The notes beneath the pieces are model-generated. The model ran no database searches and was not told where the DNA came from. It was given only the letters and a program-made list of their open reading frames with translations. From the NCBI RefSeq assembly GCF_030125375.1, contig NZ_JASJUU010000008.1, positions 245,384-309,383 on the forward strand: a stretch of 64,000 nt of DNA. Direction: 5' to 3'. A program made the position numbers and the translations under genes. Positions 27,855 through 35,103 of this stretch are shown in pieces. Numbering within the stretch: position 1 is the stretch's first letter; each line of letters starts with the position of its first letter. Source of the stretch: Pseudoalteromonas umbrosa (GTDB taxonomy: Bacteria > Pseudomonadota > Gammaproteobacteria > Enterobacterales > Alteromonadaceae).

Positions 27855-27878
27855 AAAAAGGCCATAGTGGCCTTTTTT
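27855..27878. terminator. Bidirectional terminator between convergent genes
   Basis: Stem AAAAAGGCCA / TGGCCTTTTT with a three-base loop, Ts on the plus side and A-run on the other. It ends within the yejK stop codon and serves both the lipoprotein operon and yejK. Confidence 0.9.
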
Positions 27879-28887
27879 ATTTTTCTTGAGAATATTTTTC
27901 TAGTTGATCTTTTAAGTTAGGTGGGACACCTTTGATAGTAAGCGTATCACTAACTGGATCATAGATGACGCGCTCGCCTAAGTGCTTTCTCTCGAATCCG
28001 ACACTTACGCCACCGCCCATACCCGAAAACTTCACCATTGCTGTAACAGTCTTTTTATCAAGTGGGAATGACTCTTCCAGTTCATAGCCCTGTTCTTTAT
28101 AAAAATCCTCAAACTGAACATCTGAAGATTTCGAAAGCGTATCAGATAAGCCTTCGATATCAGCATCTTCACCACTATTAATACAGTCATTACAGTAATC
28201 AAATACTTCTTTTCTGATGACGTCTTTTTCTGATTTTTCAAACTGCTGCTCAGCCAAATAGTCTTCAACTGCATGCAACATTGTCTGTGACTGCTGCTTA
28301 GGATCAACCCCTTCAGCACATCCCAAAAAGTCTAAGAAAAAGTCAGCAACTTTTCGTCCAGCTCGGCCTTTGATAAAAGAAATATAGCGATTTTCCTCCG
28401 CTTGCGTATCCCATGCCGTTAAATCGATACGCGCAGCTAACTGCATTCGAGAAATATCCAAGTGCCTAGAACTTGCTAAATCCAGTTCAGAAGTAATCGA
28501 ATAATGTTCTTTAATGCTAATTTGAGAAATCAGCATATAATCGCAACCGACATATTGATAATGACAAAAAATTAAATAACCCGTTTCATGAAACGCATAT
28601 TTATTTAGCTCTTCTTTTAACACTTCAGTTGCCTGCTGTGTCAAATGCCAAAAACCCAGCTCATTATTACGATAACTCTGCATTGCAGAGGCCACTGTAC
28701 TATTTTTGTCACCATCAAATGCGCAAAACCCCTTTCCAGGCTTACCATTATATGCATGGTGCAACTGCTCAATAAATACATTGACCCTATCATTAATGGC
28801 CATCTCATCTTCACGTAAATGAATTTGCGTTTCTTCGTCTTGCTTGTCTACATAATGTACAACAAGCTTTTTCACCTCAATGCTCAT
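27877..28887 (-). CDS. yejK: Nucleoid-associated protein YejK (NdpA)
   Basis: Nucleoid-associated protein that in E. coli binds topoisomerases IV and gyrase. N-terminus MSIEVKKLVVHYVDK, then QAT-rich central segments and KGRAGRKVADFFLDFLGCAEG, a family hallmark, followed by the C-terminal PPNLKDQLEKY. Residues upstream of this Met (a 36-codon extension with hydrophobic content) have no family counterpart, so I start at 28887, giving 336 residues (335 in E. coli). Divergent from yejL-yejM, as in E. coli. Confidence 0.95.
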   Translation of the reverse strand: MSIEVKKLVVHYVDKQDEETQIHLREDEMAINDRVNVFIEQLHHAYNGKPGKGFCAFDGDKNSTVASAMQSYRNNELGFWHLTQQATEVLKEELNKYAFHETGYLIFCHYQYVGCDYMLISQISIKEHYSITSELDLASSRHLDISRMQLAARIDLTAWDTQAEENRYISFIKGRAGRKVADFFLDFLGCAEGVDPKQQSQTMLHAVEDYLAEQQFEKSEKDVIRKEVFDYCNDCINSGEDADIEGLSDTLSKSSDVQFEDFYKEQGYELEESFPLDKKTVTAMVKFSGMGGGVSVGFERKHLGERVIYDPVSDTLTIKGVPPNLKDQLEKYSQEK

Positions 28888-28953
28888 CTTTGTTTTTAAC
28901 GCCTCTGGTGTTAGAATATGAAGAATTGTAACTCTATTAATTTGAACCAACCG

Positions 28954-29166
28954 ATGCCAATTCAGTCTAAATATTCCAATGAACAAGTAGAACAAATTGT
29001 TGATAGTTTAATCACTGTGCTTCAAGAGCACAAAGCACCTGTCGACTTGAGTTTAATGTGTTTAGGAAATTCTATCACGCACATCTTAAAAGAGCATGTG
29101 CCAGAGAGTAAAAGAGAAGAAGTCGCAGAGAATTTTGCAAAGGCGCTTACTCAATCGGTAAAGTAA
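28954..29166 (+). CDS. yejL: UPF0352 protein YejL
   Basis: A 70-residue helical protein of unknown function: MPIQSKYSNEQVEQIVDSL then LEHKAPVDLSLMCLGN-type core and AENFAKAL tail, matching E. coli YejL. I chose ATG 28954 because earlier in-frame codons are not conserved. It is four bases upstream of the yejM-like gene and divergent from yejK. Confidence 0.93.
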   Translation: MPIQSKYSNEQVEQIVDSLITVLQEHKAPVDLSLMCLGNSITHILKEHVPESKREEVAENFAKALTQSVK

Positions 29167-29170
29167 CGGA

Positions 29171-30664
29171 ATGAATTTAACACCACATAGTCCTTTTTCT
29201 TCAAAAGCGAGTCAACTGCTAAGTTGGGGACACTGGTTTACTTTTGCTAACATCGGGCTAGTGCTTATCATTGCACTAGCCTATTTAGCAGCAGATGCAG
29301 CACCAAGCAGCGTGGTTGGCTGGGTATACATGATTGTTACTTGGGTAAGTCACACTAGCTTCATTACTTTTTGTGCCTTCGTGTTAACCGTGTTTCCACT
29401 GAGCTTAATCTTTCCTTACCCTCGTCATATACGAGGCATGGCTGCGCTCATTGCAACATTTGGTATATCAGTTTTATGCCTAGACGCATTTGTATATTAT
29501 CAACACGGCTACCATTTAAGCTTTCAATCTTTGTCGGAAATAATGTCCCTGTTAATCAGCATACTTGATAACATGTCCATGCTGACGATTATTTTAATCT
29601 TCTTAGGGTTTATAGCCATATTTGGGTTTGAACTTGTTGTAGGAAATCATGCATGGCGACATTTAGACAAACTCAAATCTTACAAATTTCCTAAATACGC
29701 AACTGCTTTTTTAGTTACTTGTTTTGCCACTAGCCACCTAATGCATGTGTGGGCTGATGCTAATAATTATTTTGATGTCACTAAGCAAGATAATGTATTA
29801 CCACTTTCCTACCCCACTACAGCGAAAACATTATTAGCTAGGCACGAGCTACTAGATTTAACTGAATACGAGCAGGCAAGAACTGTACGATTAGAGAACG
29901 CCACATCTCATTTTCAGGTGCCAAGTAATTTACAATACTGTGAATTTGATGCACCGGCTGTAGATATTTTTGTCTTGGATTCTATATCAAATTCAGCTAG
30001 TCAATTATCAAATAAAGACTTATTTAGCTACCCTCATGTATTAGTGCCCACTAATCCAAAAGACCACTATTTTAATCTAATATATGGGCTGCCTGCCTAT
30101 TATCGCAATACGATCACAGAACAAAAGCTATCCCCAATCTGGAACTCAAAAAACACATTATCAGTTACCAGTGACAATATGTTTGGTTACTTCAATGAAC
30201 CAACACAAGACAGCAAAGTCAGATTTCACTTTACCTCAGAGCTGCCGGATTTTTCAGATTCTAGTACATACATCATTATCGAGCACCCCATGGGTAATGA
30301 AATTGTAACGCAAACAACAATGTACACTAACTTGCCCTATTTCTCAGATCATAAAGGGTTAATGCAAGGTACCGACATCATATACACTTTACTGGATAAA
30401 CATTTTAATTGTGGCCAACTCGCCTCTCAAACCATGATAGGTAATGTTTCGGGGAGTAGCGAGCTAAACCAAGGCGTGAACTATTCACAAGGTGTTCTTA
30501 TCACCTACAAAAAGGACCGTATTATCCTGGTTAATCATGATGGAAGACATAAACAAATTTCTGCAAAGGAAGGATTCCCTATTGAGCAAAAGATGGACAT
30601 TCCCTTTCTCGTACAGAGTATAAAATTACTCAAAAGATTCACAACAAAAGCACCCAATCAATAA
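29171..30664 (+). CDS. yejM: YejM/PbgA-like inner-membrane protein with shortened sulfatase-type domain
   Basis: YejM is an inner-membrane protein that senses periplasmic LPS and controls LpxC turnover through LapB. This protein has five N-terminal hydrophobic segments (for example GLVLIIALAYLAADA, FITFCAFVLTVFPLSLIF, LTIILIFLGFIAIFGFELV) and the DUF3413-type start SWGHWFTFANIGLVL. The periplasmic part begins near residue 240 but is short: the total is 497 residues against about 586 in E. coli. The sulfatase-fold start is degenerate (VDIFVLDSISNS where others have a D-G-LR-type metal motif), and the central NVDDQI-like section is absent. No obvious frameshift is seen, so the gene may code a functional LPS sensor without a metal site. 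Assignment by N-terminus and yejKL neighbours. Confidence 0.8.
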   Translation: MNLTPHSPFSSKASQLLSWGHWFTFANIGLVLIIALAYLAADAAPSSVVGWVYMIVTWVSHTSFITFCAFVLTVFPLSLIFPYPRHIRGMAALIATFGISVLCLDAFVYYQHGYHLSFQSLSEIMSLLISILDNMSMLTIILIFLGFIAIFGFELVVGNHAWRHLDKLKSYKFPKYATAFLVTCFATSHLMHVWADANNYFDVTKQDNVLPLSYPTTAKTLLARHELLDLTEYEQARTVRLENATSHFQVPSNLQYCEFDAPAVDIFVLDSISNSASQLSNKDLFSYPHVLVPTNPKDHYFNLIYGLPAYYRNTITEQKLSPIWNSKNTLSVTSDNMFGYFNEPTQDSKVRFHFTSELPDFSDSSTYIIIEHPMGNEIVTQTTMYTNLPYFSDHKGLMQGTDIIYTLLDKHFNCGQLASQTMIGNVSGSSELNQGVNYSQGVLITYKKDRIILVNHDGRHKQISAKEGFPIEQKMDIPFLVQSIKLLKRFTTKAPNQ

Positions 30665-30672
30665 TTGGGTGC
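30650..30672 (+). terminator. Hairpin overlapping the yejM-like gene end
   Basis: Nine-base perfect stem (GCACCCAAT / ATTGGGTGC) with a five-base loop, spanning the stop codon. No T-run follows, so termination efficiency is uncertain. Confidence 0.5.
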
Positions 30673-30760
30673 TATAAGCCAATTTGTGCTCACATTTCAA
30701 CGTAACCTTTTATTTTTTGTCTATAGTTAATTTATGCGCGACTACAGGGAAACGGCTGCT

Positions 30761-31234
30761 ATGAAATTGATTTTACTTTTGTGCCTTTTATTTTGTACCA
30801 ACAACGGCTTTTCGAAAACGACGGTTTCTTATTACAAATGCGTGACTGACAAAAGCACTATCTTTAGCCAACACCCCTGCTCTAATAGCGCACAGCAATA
30901 CACACTTACTCACTCAGACCCAAAAGCTACCATACCCTCTGAACAACATTTTAAGACATTAAATGAGCTAGAGCGCAAACAAATTATTCTTAACCTTAAA
31001 AATGCTTTACGCGCAAAAAAGCAACATGCTGCAATACTTGGCCGTAAACGTGATGAAGCGGCCAGAAAGCAGCAGCGCCGTGTGACTCGTTTGATGGATG
31101 ACCAAAAAAGAAAAGCTACTGTCAAAGATGTAAAAAAGCAGCTTAAGTCAATTAATAAAGATTACTTGCAGAGAGTTAAAGTGCTTAACAAAGAAATTGC
31201 TAAAATTGAAAAAAAACTCAAACGACTTCAATAA
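30761..31234 (+). CDS. DUF4124-type secreted coiled-coil protein
   Basis: Small exported protein of unknown function. Signal peptide MKLILLLCLLFCTNNGFSK, then a DUF4124-like module with the paired Cys pattern YYKCVTDKSTIFSQHPC, then a Lys/Arg-rich helical region that forms a coiled coil to the end (LKSINKDYLQRVKVLNKEIAKIEKKL). The frame is open upstream to 30734 but ATG 30761 gives the normal signal peptide; that is 157 residues. A separate unit after yejM. Confidence 0.75.
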   Translation: MKLILLLCLLFCTNNGFSKTTVSYYKCVTDKSTIFSQHPCSNSAQQYTLTHSDPKATIPSEQHFKTLNELERKQIILNLKNALRAKKQHAAILGRKRDEAARKQQRRVTRLMDDQKRKATVKDVKKQLKSINKDYLQRVKVLNKEIAKIEKKLKRLQ

Positions 31235-31534
31235 ATAAAGACGTATGTTTCATCAACGCGATTAAATGCCAGTATACATAACAATACTGTGATATATGAT
31301 TTTAAAGCTGCTCTTAATGTGATCTTACGTAAATAGACTAAAATAATTGCTGTTTAAAATGTGATATCGAAGATTAAGATACACCAAAATAATTTATAAA
31401 TATAATGTGAATAATATTCTCTTTTTAATTTTTACAACCCAAAATTTTAAATTTAAATCTAATAATCATTAATTTCATAAAATTATTTTTTAGTCTTATC
31501 AATATTGATTTCATTTGTTTTTTTGTTATTGTTT
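31235..31534. other. Very AT-rich gene-free stretch upstream of the peptide repeats
   Basis: 300 bases with no ORF. Base content is far more AT than neighbouring genes, with long A and T runs and TATAA-like words. It must contain the promoter for the peptide genes; I cannot place it. The composition change suggests transferred DNA or an H-NS-type silenced region (inference). Confidence 0.55.
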
Positions 31535-31562
31535 TTTTGAGTTAATAAAAAGGAGAATTATA

Positions 31563-31709
31563 GTGAAGCTCAAACTAAATAAAAAGCCAGTTAAAAAACT
31601 CATTAATAATGATAAGAACTTAGCTAAAGGCCTGACGCCAGAGGTTGCAGGTGGCTGTCTTACAGGTTGTGTTGTGGCCTGTCGAACAGTAGATAAAGAC
31701 CCTAAATAA
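31563..31709 (+). CDS. Double-glycine leader peptide, copy 1 (putative RiPP precursor)
   Basis: 48-residue peptide starting at GTG, with AGGAG seven bases upstream. A basic leader (MKLKLNKKPVKKL, then INNDKNLAKGLTPEVAGG) ends in a double glycine at residues 30-31, the usual cleavage signal for peptidase-containing exporters. The remaining 17 residues, CLTGCVVACRTVDKDPK, hold Cys at 32, 36 and 40 and Thr at 34 and 42. This layout fits precursors of ribosomally made, modified peptides; Cys/Thr content would allow lanthionine or sactionine bridges. I recall similar KLNKK...TPxVAGG leaders in marine Pseudoalteromonas and Bacteroidetes, annotated as lanthipeptide-like, but I cannot verify this. 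No maturation enzyme is in the window. Confidence 0.82.
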   Translation: MKLKLNKKPVKKLINNDKNLAKGLTPEVAGGCLTGCVVACRTVDKDPK

Positions 31710-31751
31710 TCTATAGTATACTGTTTTGAGTTAGAAAAAAGGAGAATTATA

Positions 31752-31898
31752 GTGAAACTCAAGTTGAATAAAAAACCAGTCAAAAACCTCATTAATAATG
31801 ATAAGAACTTAGCTAAAGGCCTGACGCCAGAGGTTGCAGGTGGCTGTCTTACAGGTTGTGTTGTGGCCTGTCGAACAGTAGATAAAGACCCTAAATAA
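31752..31898 (+). CDS. Double-glycine leader peptide, copy 2
   Basis: Same protein as copy 1 except Asn for Lys at residue 12. The first 12 codons differ from copy 1 at six positions, mostly silent, while codons 13-48 are identical in DNA. GTG start with GGAG upstream. The core is CLTGCVVACRTVDKDPK, unchanged. Confidence 0.82.
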   Translation: MKLKLNKKPVKNLINNDKNLAKGLTPEVAGGCLTGCVVACRTVDKDPK

Positions 31899-31940
31899 TC
31901 TATAGCATACTGTTTTGAGTTAGAAAAAAGGAGAATTATA

Positions 31941-32087
31941 GTGAAACTCAAATTAAATAAAAAACCAGTCAAAAACCTCATTAATAATGATAAGAACTTA
32001 GCTAAAGGCCTGACGCCAGAGGTTGCTGGTGGCTGTCTTACAGGTTGTATTGTGGCCTGTCGAACAGTAGATAAATACCCTAAATAA
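31941..32087 (+). CDS. Double-glycine leader peptide, copy 3
   Basis: Leader as in copy 2. The core differs at two places: Ile for Val at residue 37 and Tyr for Asp at residue 46 (CLTGCIVACRTVDKYPK). All three Cys, both Thr and the double glycine are kept, so bridging residues are constant while flanking residues vary. GTG start with AAGGAG upstream. Confidence 0.82.
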   Translation: MKLKLNKKPVKNLINNDKNLAKGLTPEVAGGCLTGCIVACRTVDKYPK

Positions 32088-32108
32088 CAAATAAAATCAA
32101 CATCTTGA

Positions 32109-32143
32109 AAAGGCTCAAAGTTGTTAGCACTCTCTGGGCCTTT
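32109..32143 (+). terminator. Possible terminator of the peptide cluster
   Basis: AAAGGCTCA and TGGGCCTTT pair over nine bases (one G-T) across a 17-base loop. It starts 21 bases after the third stop; only three Ts follow, so it is a weak candidate. Confidence 0.45.
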
Positions 32144-32434
32144 ACACATCTACTATACTAACCAATACACATTGAACTAGAATCTCGACAATCATGACAT
32201 AAAAGGCTAGTAATGAGACTATAGCCTTTACAATACAACTAGACTCAATGCATACGTGCTTTACTTTTCAATTGCTCAATAACCTGTGTAAAAAAATATT
32301 GTATATAATACATTTCAAGCTAGAGTATAACCATCACAATAAAATACACATTAAGCATTAAACCCTAAAAACTTAGATAGAAGAATTAAAAATAGAATAA
32401 ATTTAGGTTTATTAATGCGGAAATAGGAACCTTT
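32144..32434. other. Gene-free stretch before aceK
   Basis: AT-rich spacer of about 290 bases, with no ORF and no strong hairpin. It should hold the aceK promoter; AGGAA at 32425 is the aceK ribosome site. No remnant of aceA or aceB is visible. Confidence 0.5.
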
Positions 32435-34168
32435 ATGGGCCCTCAAGAGATTGCTTTTTTCATTATTACAGGGTTTAAGAAACACTACTCGCTGTTTCAG
32501 GAGATGACAGCAAGAATACCTAGTGCATTTTTATCACAACAATGGGCAACCATAGAGCAAATCAGTAAATTACGCATCAGTCATTATGATCAACGCGTTC
32601 AAGAAACCGTCGATATTTTAAAGCTTCATTTTCCTTCAAACCAGATCAATAACCATCTGTGGTGTCAAGTTAAGCAGGTTTATATTGATTTGCTCGTATT
32701 CCACCCACAAGCAGAACTTGCAGAAACATTTTACAATTCTGTTTTCTGTCACCTTTTTCACCATAGCTATTTTAAGAACGACTATATTTTTGTGAACAGC
32801 TCACAATCTACTGTTTCACAGCTGCCTGTAGAAGCTGAGTATCGAAGTTACTTCCCGGTTGTTGAGGGCTTGCAAAAAACAATTGAAAAGATTATTTCAG
32901 ATACAGGTTTACTTAGTGAACTCTACGACTTTAAACAAGACATTCGGCTTTTACAAAAAGCTTTTTTTAAACAAGCTCCAAATACTCACCATCAGCACTT
33001 TAAAATGCGTTTTGACATACTTAAATCACCATTTTACCGAAACAAAAGTGCCTATATAGTTGGACGAGTCGTTTCTTGCTCTGGTGTACAACCTTTTATC
33101 ATCGCACTTTTACACAACAATCAAAATAAGCTCAAGATCGATGCCCTAATCACAAATGCCTCTCAAATGAGCTTAATTTTTGGCTTTGCACGCGCTTACT
33201 TTTCAGTCGAAACACGTGCTCCATCGGCAATGGTCCGCTTTTTAAATCAATTGATGCCGAGCAAAACTGTTGCAGAGTTATATAATTCAATTGGGTTTCA
33301 TAAGCACGGGAAAACTGAATTTTACCGTGCATTTTTGCTGCATCAAAAGAGCAACAATGAGCGCTTTACTATCGCTCCAGGTACACCCGGCATGGTCATG
33401 CTAGTATTTACTTTGCCGACCTTCCCATACGTATTTAAAGTCATAAAAGACACATTCGCACCGAGTAAACCGTTTGGGAAAGAGACGGTTTTAGCGAGAT
33501 ACCAGCTGGTCAAAAACCATGATAGAGTTGGACGGATGGCAGATACGTTAGAATATTCCAATGTGGTCATTCCTAAAAACCGTATTGAGCCAGATTTACT
33601 CACTGTAATTAAAGAAAAAATTGCACAAAATATCATAGAAGATGACAAGTTCATCACTATAAAACACTTGTATATTGAAAGGCGTATCACACCACTAAAT
33701 CTCTTTATCCAAAACGCAACAGATGAACAAATAGATCATGTTATCCAAGACTACGGCAATGCCATCAAAGAGATGTTACAAGTCAATATCTTTCCCGGTG
33801 ACATGCTCTTAAAAAACTTTGGTGTAAGTCGTCACAATCGCGTGATATTTTATGATTATGACGAAGTACAATATCTTACACAAATGTCTTTTAAAGCATT
33901 GCCAAAGATATCGCTTGACGATTTATATTCAGGACAAGCCACACCATCATTTGCGCCCAATGATGTATTTCCCGAGCAAATGTGTACATTTGTTCTAACA
34001 AACCCTAAACTCAAGGCAGTTTTTGAGCGCCATCATCCTGAACTTATGACTCCAATATATTGGCAAAAAGTTCAACAAGATATACGACAACATATCATCA
34101 AACATGTTTATCCATACCCTCAAAGCCAGCGGTTTGGACATCACAATAACAAGAAAGGAACATTGTGA
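32435..34168 (+). CDS. aceK: Isocitrate dehydrogenase kinase/phosphatase
   Basis: Bifunctional regulator that phosphorylates isocitrate dehydrogenase to divert carbon into the glyoxylate shunt. 577 residues, same length as E. coli AceK (578). Matching segments: AETFYNSVFCHLFHH, FYRNKSAYIVGRV, FGFARAYF, PGMVMLVFTLPTFPYVFKVIKD with the ATP-binding Lys (FKVIKD), LVKNHDRVGRMADTLEYSN, and the catalytic NIFPGDMLLKNFGV...VIFYDYDE. Unlike E. coli it is not in an aceBAK operon. Its stop overlaps the LysR gene start by four bases, so the two are translationally coupled, which hints that the regulator acts in the same pathway (inference). Confidence 0.96.
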   Translation: MGPQEIAFFIITGFKKHYSLFQEMTARIPSAFLSQQWATIEQISKLRISHYDQRVQETVDILKLHFPSNQINNHLWCQVKQVYIDLLVFHPQAELAETFYNSVFCHLFHHSYFKNDYIFVNSSQSTVSQLPVEAEYRSYFPVVEGLQKTIEKIISDTGLLSELYDFKQDIRLLQKAFFKQAPNTHHQHFKMRFDILKSPFYRNKSAYIVGRVVSCSGVQPFIIALLHNNQNKLKIDALITNASQMSLIFGFARAYFSVETRAPSAMVRFLNQLMPSKTVAELYNSIGFHKHGKTEFYRAFLLHQKSNNERFTIAPGTPGMVMLVFTLPTFPYVFKVIKDTFAPSKPFGKETVLARYQLVKNHDRVGRMADTLEYSNVVIPKNRIEPDLLTVIKEKIAQNIIEDDKFITIKHLYIERRITPLNLFIQNATDEQIDHVIQDYGNAIKEMLQVNIFPGDMLLKNFGVSRHNRVIFYDYDEVQYLTQMSFKALPKISLDDLYSGQATPSFAPNDVFPEQMCTFVLTNPKLKAVFERHHPELMTPIYWQKVQQDIRQHIIKHVYPYPQSQRFGHHNNKKGTL

Positions 34169-35103
34169 ACATTAGCAAAATTGACCTCAACTTACTGGTA
34201 TACTTGGACACTCTACTTAGGGAGTGCAATGTAACACGTGCAGCTAACCAACTAAGTATCACACAACCTGCAATGAGTAATGGTCTAAAGAGACTGAGAA
34301 ACTTATTCAATGATCCCATACTTGTGCGTACCAGTGAAGGTATGGTGCCCACCGAACGAGCACTTGAGCTGCAACCTGTCATTCGTGGGATTTTAATGAC
34401 TTTAGAAGAAACGCTCGCCCCTAATAGAGAGTTTGAAGCAAGCCAAAGTAAACGCGTTTTTCGTATTATGGCAAGTGATTATGCTGCAAGCACACTTGCT
34501 CCAAAGCTACTTGCCAAGCTACATAATGAAGCACCAGATACCACGCTAGACATACTGACGCCCAGTGATGTCACTTTTCATGATGTTGAAAATGGTAAAG
34601 TGGATATGGCAATCAATCGATTCGAGAACCTGCCTCAGTCGTTTCACCACAAGCAAATTTGGAAAGATAGCTTTAGTTGCCTAATTAAATCCGATAATCC
34701 GATTAAAGAAGACTTCACGCTAGACGCCTATTTAAATGCACGTCATATTTGGGTTAGTAAAACTGGTTTCGGTGTCGGTGTCGGCATGAATCCAGAAGAT
34801 GTCCAAAAGCTAGGTTGGGTAGATGAAGCGCTAGCAAACTTTGGTAAACACAGAAATATTGCCACCTTCACGCGTAATTATCATGTTGCAATCCATCTTG
34901 CCAAAGAGCAGAATTTAATTGCGACATTGCCCTCGAAGGCAGCCAATATATACCGAGATGATAACTCGTTAGCCATTTTGGAACCCCCGTTTCCTATTCC
35001 TCCCTTTGAACTGGATATGATTTGGAGCCCACTACTTCACCGTGATGCCAGCCATGTTTGGCTGAGACAAAAAATTGCAGAAGTGGCAGAGGAAATAAAA
35101 TAA
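34165..35103 (+). CDS. LysR-type transcriptional regulator
   Basis: Winged-helix N-terminus (DLNLLVYLDTLLRECNVTRAA, LSITQPAMSNGLKRLRNLFN) followed by a periplasmic-binding-like effector domain to residue 312. The NodD-like DLNLL start and GMVPTERA segment place it in the classic LysR family. The effector is unknown. GTG start overlapping the aceK stop, with AAGGAA just upstream; its TAA overlaps the ATG of the M32 peptidase gene by one base (TAATG), so aceK, this gene and the peptidase form one operon. It may autoregulate the operon, but I see no clear TN11A box. Confidence 0.93.
   Translation: MNISKIDLNLLVYLDTLLRECNVTRAANQLSITQPAMSNGLKRLRNLFNDPILVRTSEGMVPTERALELQPVIRGILMTLEETLAPNREFEASQSKRVFRIMASDYAASTLAPKLLAKLHNEAPDTTLDILTPSDVTFHDVENGKVDMAINRFENLPQSFHHKQIWKDSFSCLIKSDNPIKEDFTLDAYLNARHIWVSKTGFGVGVGMNPEDVQKLGWVDEALANFGKHRNIATFTRNYHVAIHLAKEQNLIATLPSKAANIYRDDNSLAILEPPFPIPPFELDMIWSPLLHRDASHVWLRQKIAEVAEEIK

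Larger units (their letters stand above)
31535..32087 (+). repeat. Three tandem 189-bp units carrying the peptide genes
   Basis: Unit starts (TTTTGAG) are at 31535, 31724 and 31913, exactly 189 bases apart; the third unit is cut short at its stop codon region. Each unit includes its own ribosome site (AAAGGAGAATTATA) and one 48-codon gene. Units are nearly identical; the differences are mostly in the first 12 codons of copy 1, plus a few single changes. Confidence 0.97.

Noticed and set aside
32025..32032. GCTGGTGG, the E. coli Chi octamer, in the third peptide gene
   Set aside because: A single 8-mer is expected by chance, the Chi sequence of this organism is not known to me, and the first two copies lack it.
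31526..32149. 207-codon frame on the minus strand with three repeated blocks
   Set aside because: It is the complement of the three peptide-gene units; the repeats follow from the DNA repeat, and the plus-strand genes have ribosome sites and a sensible leader/core structure.
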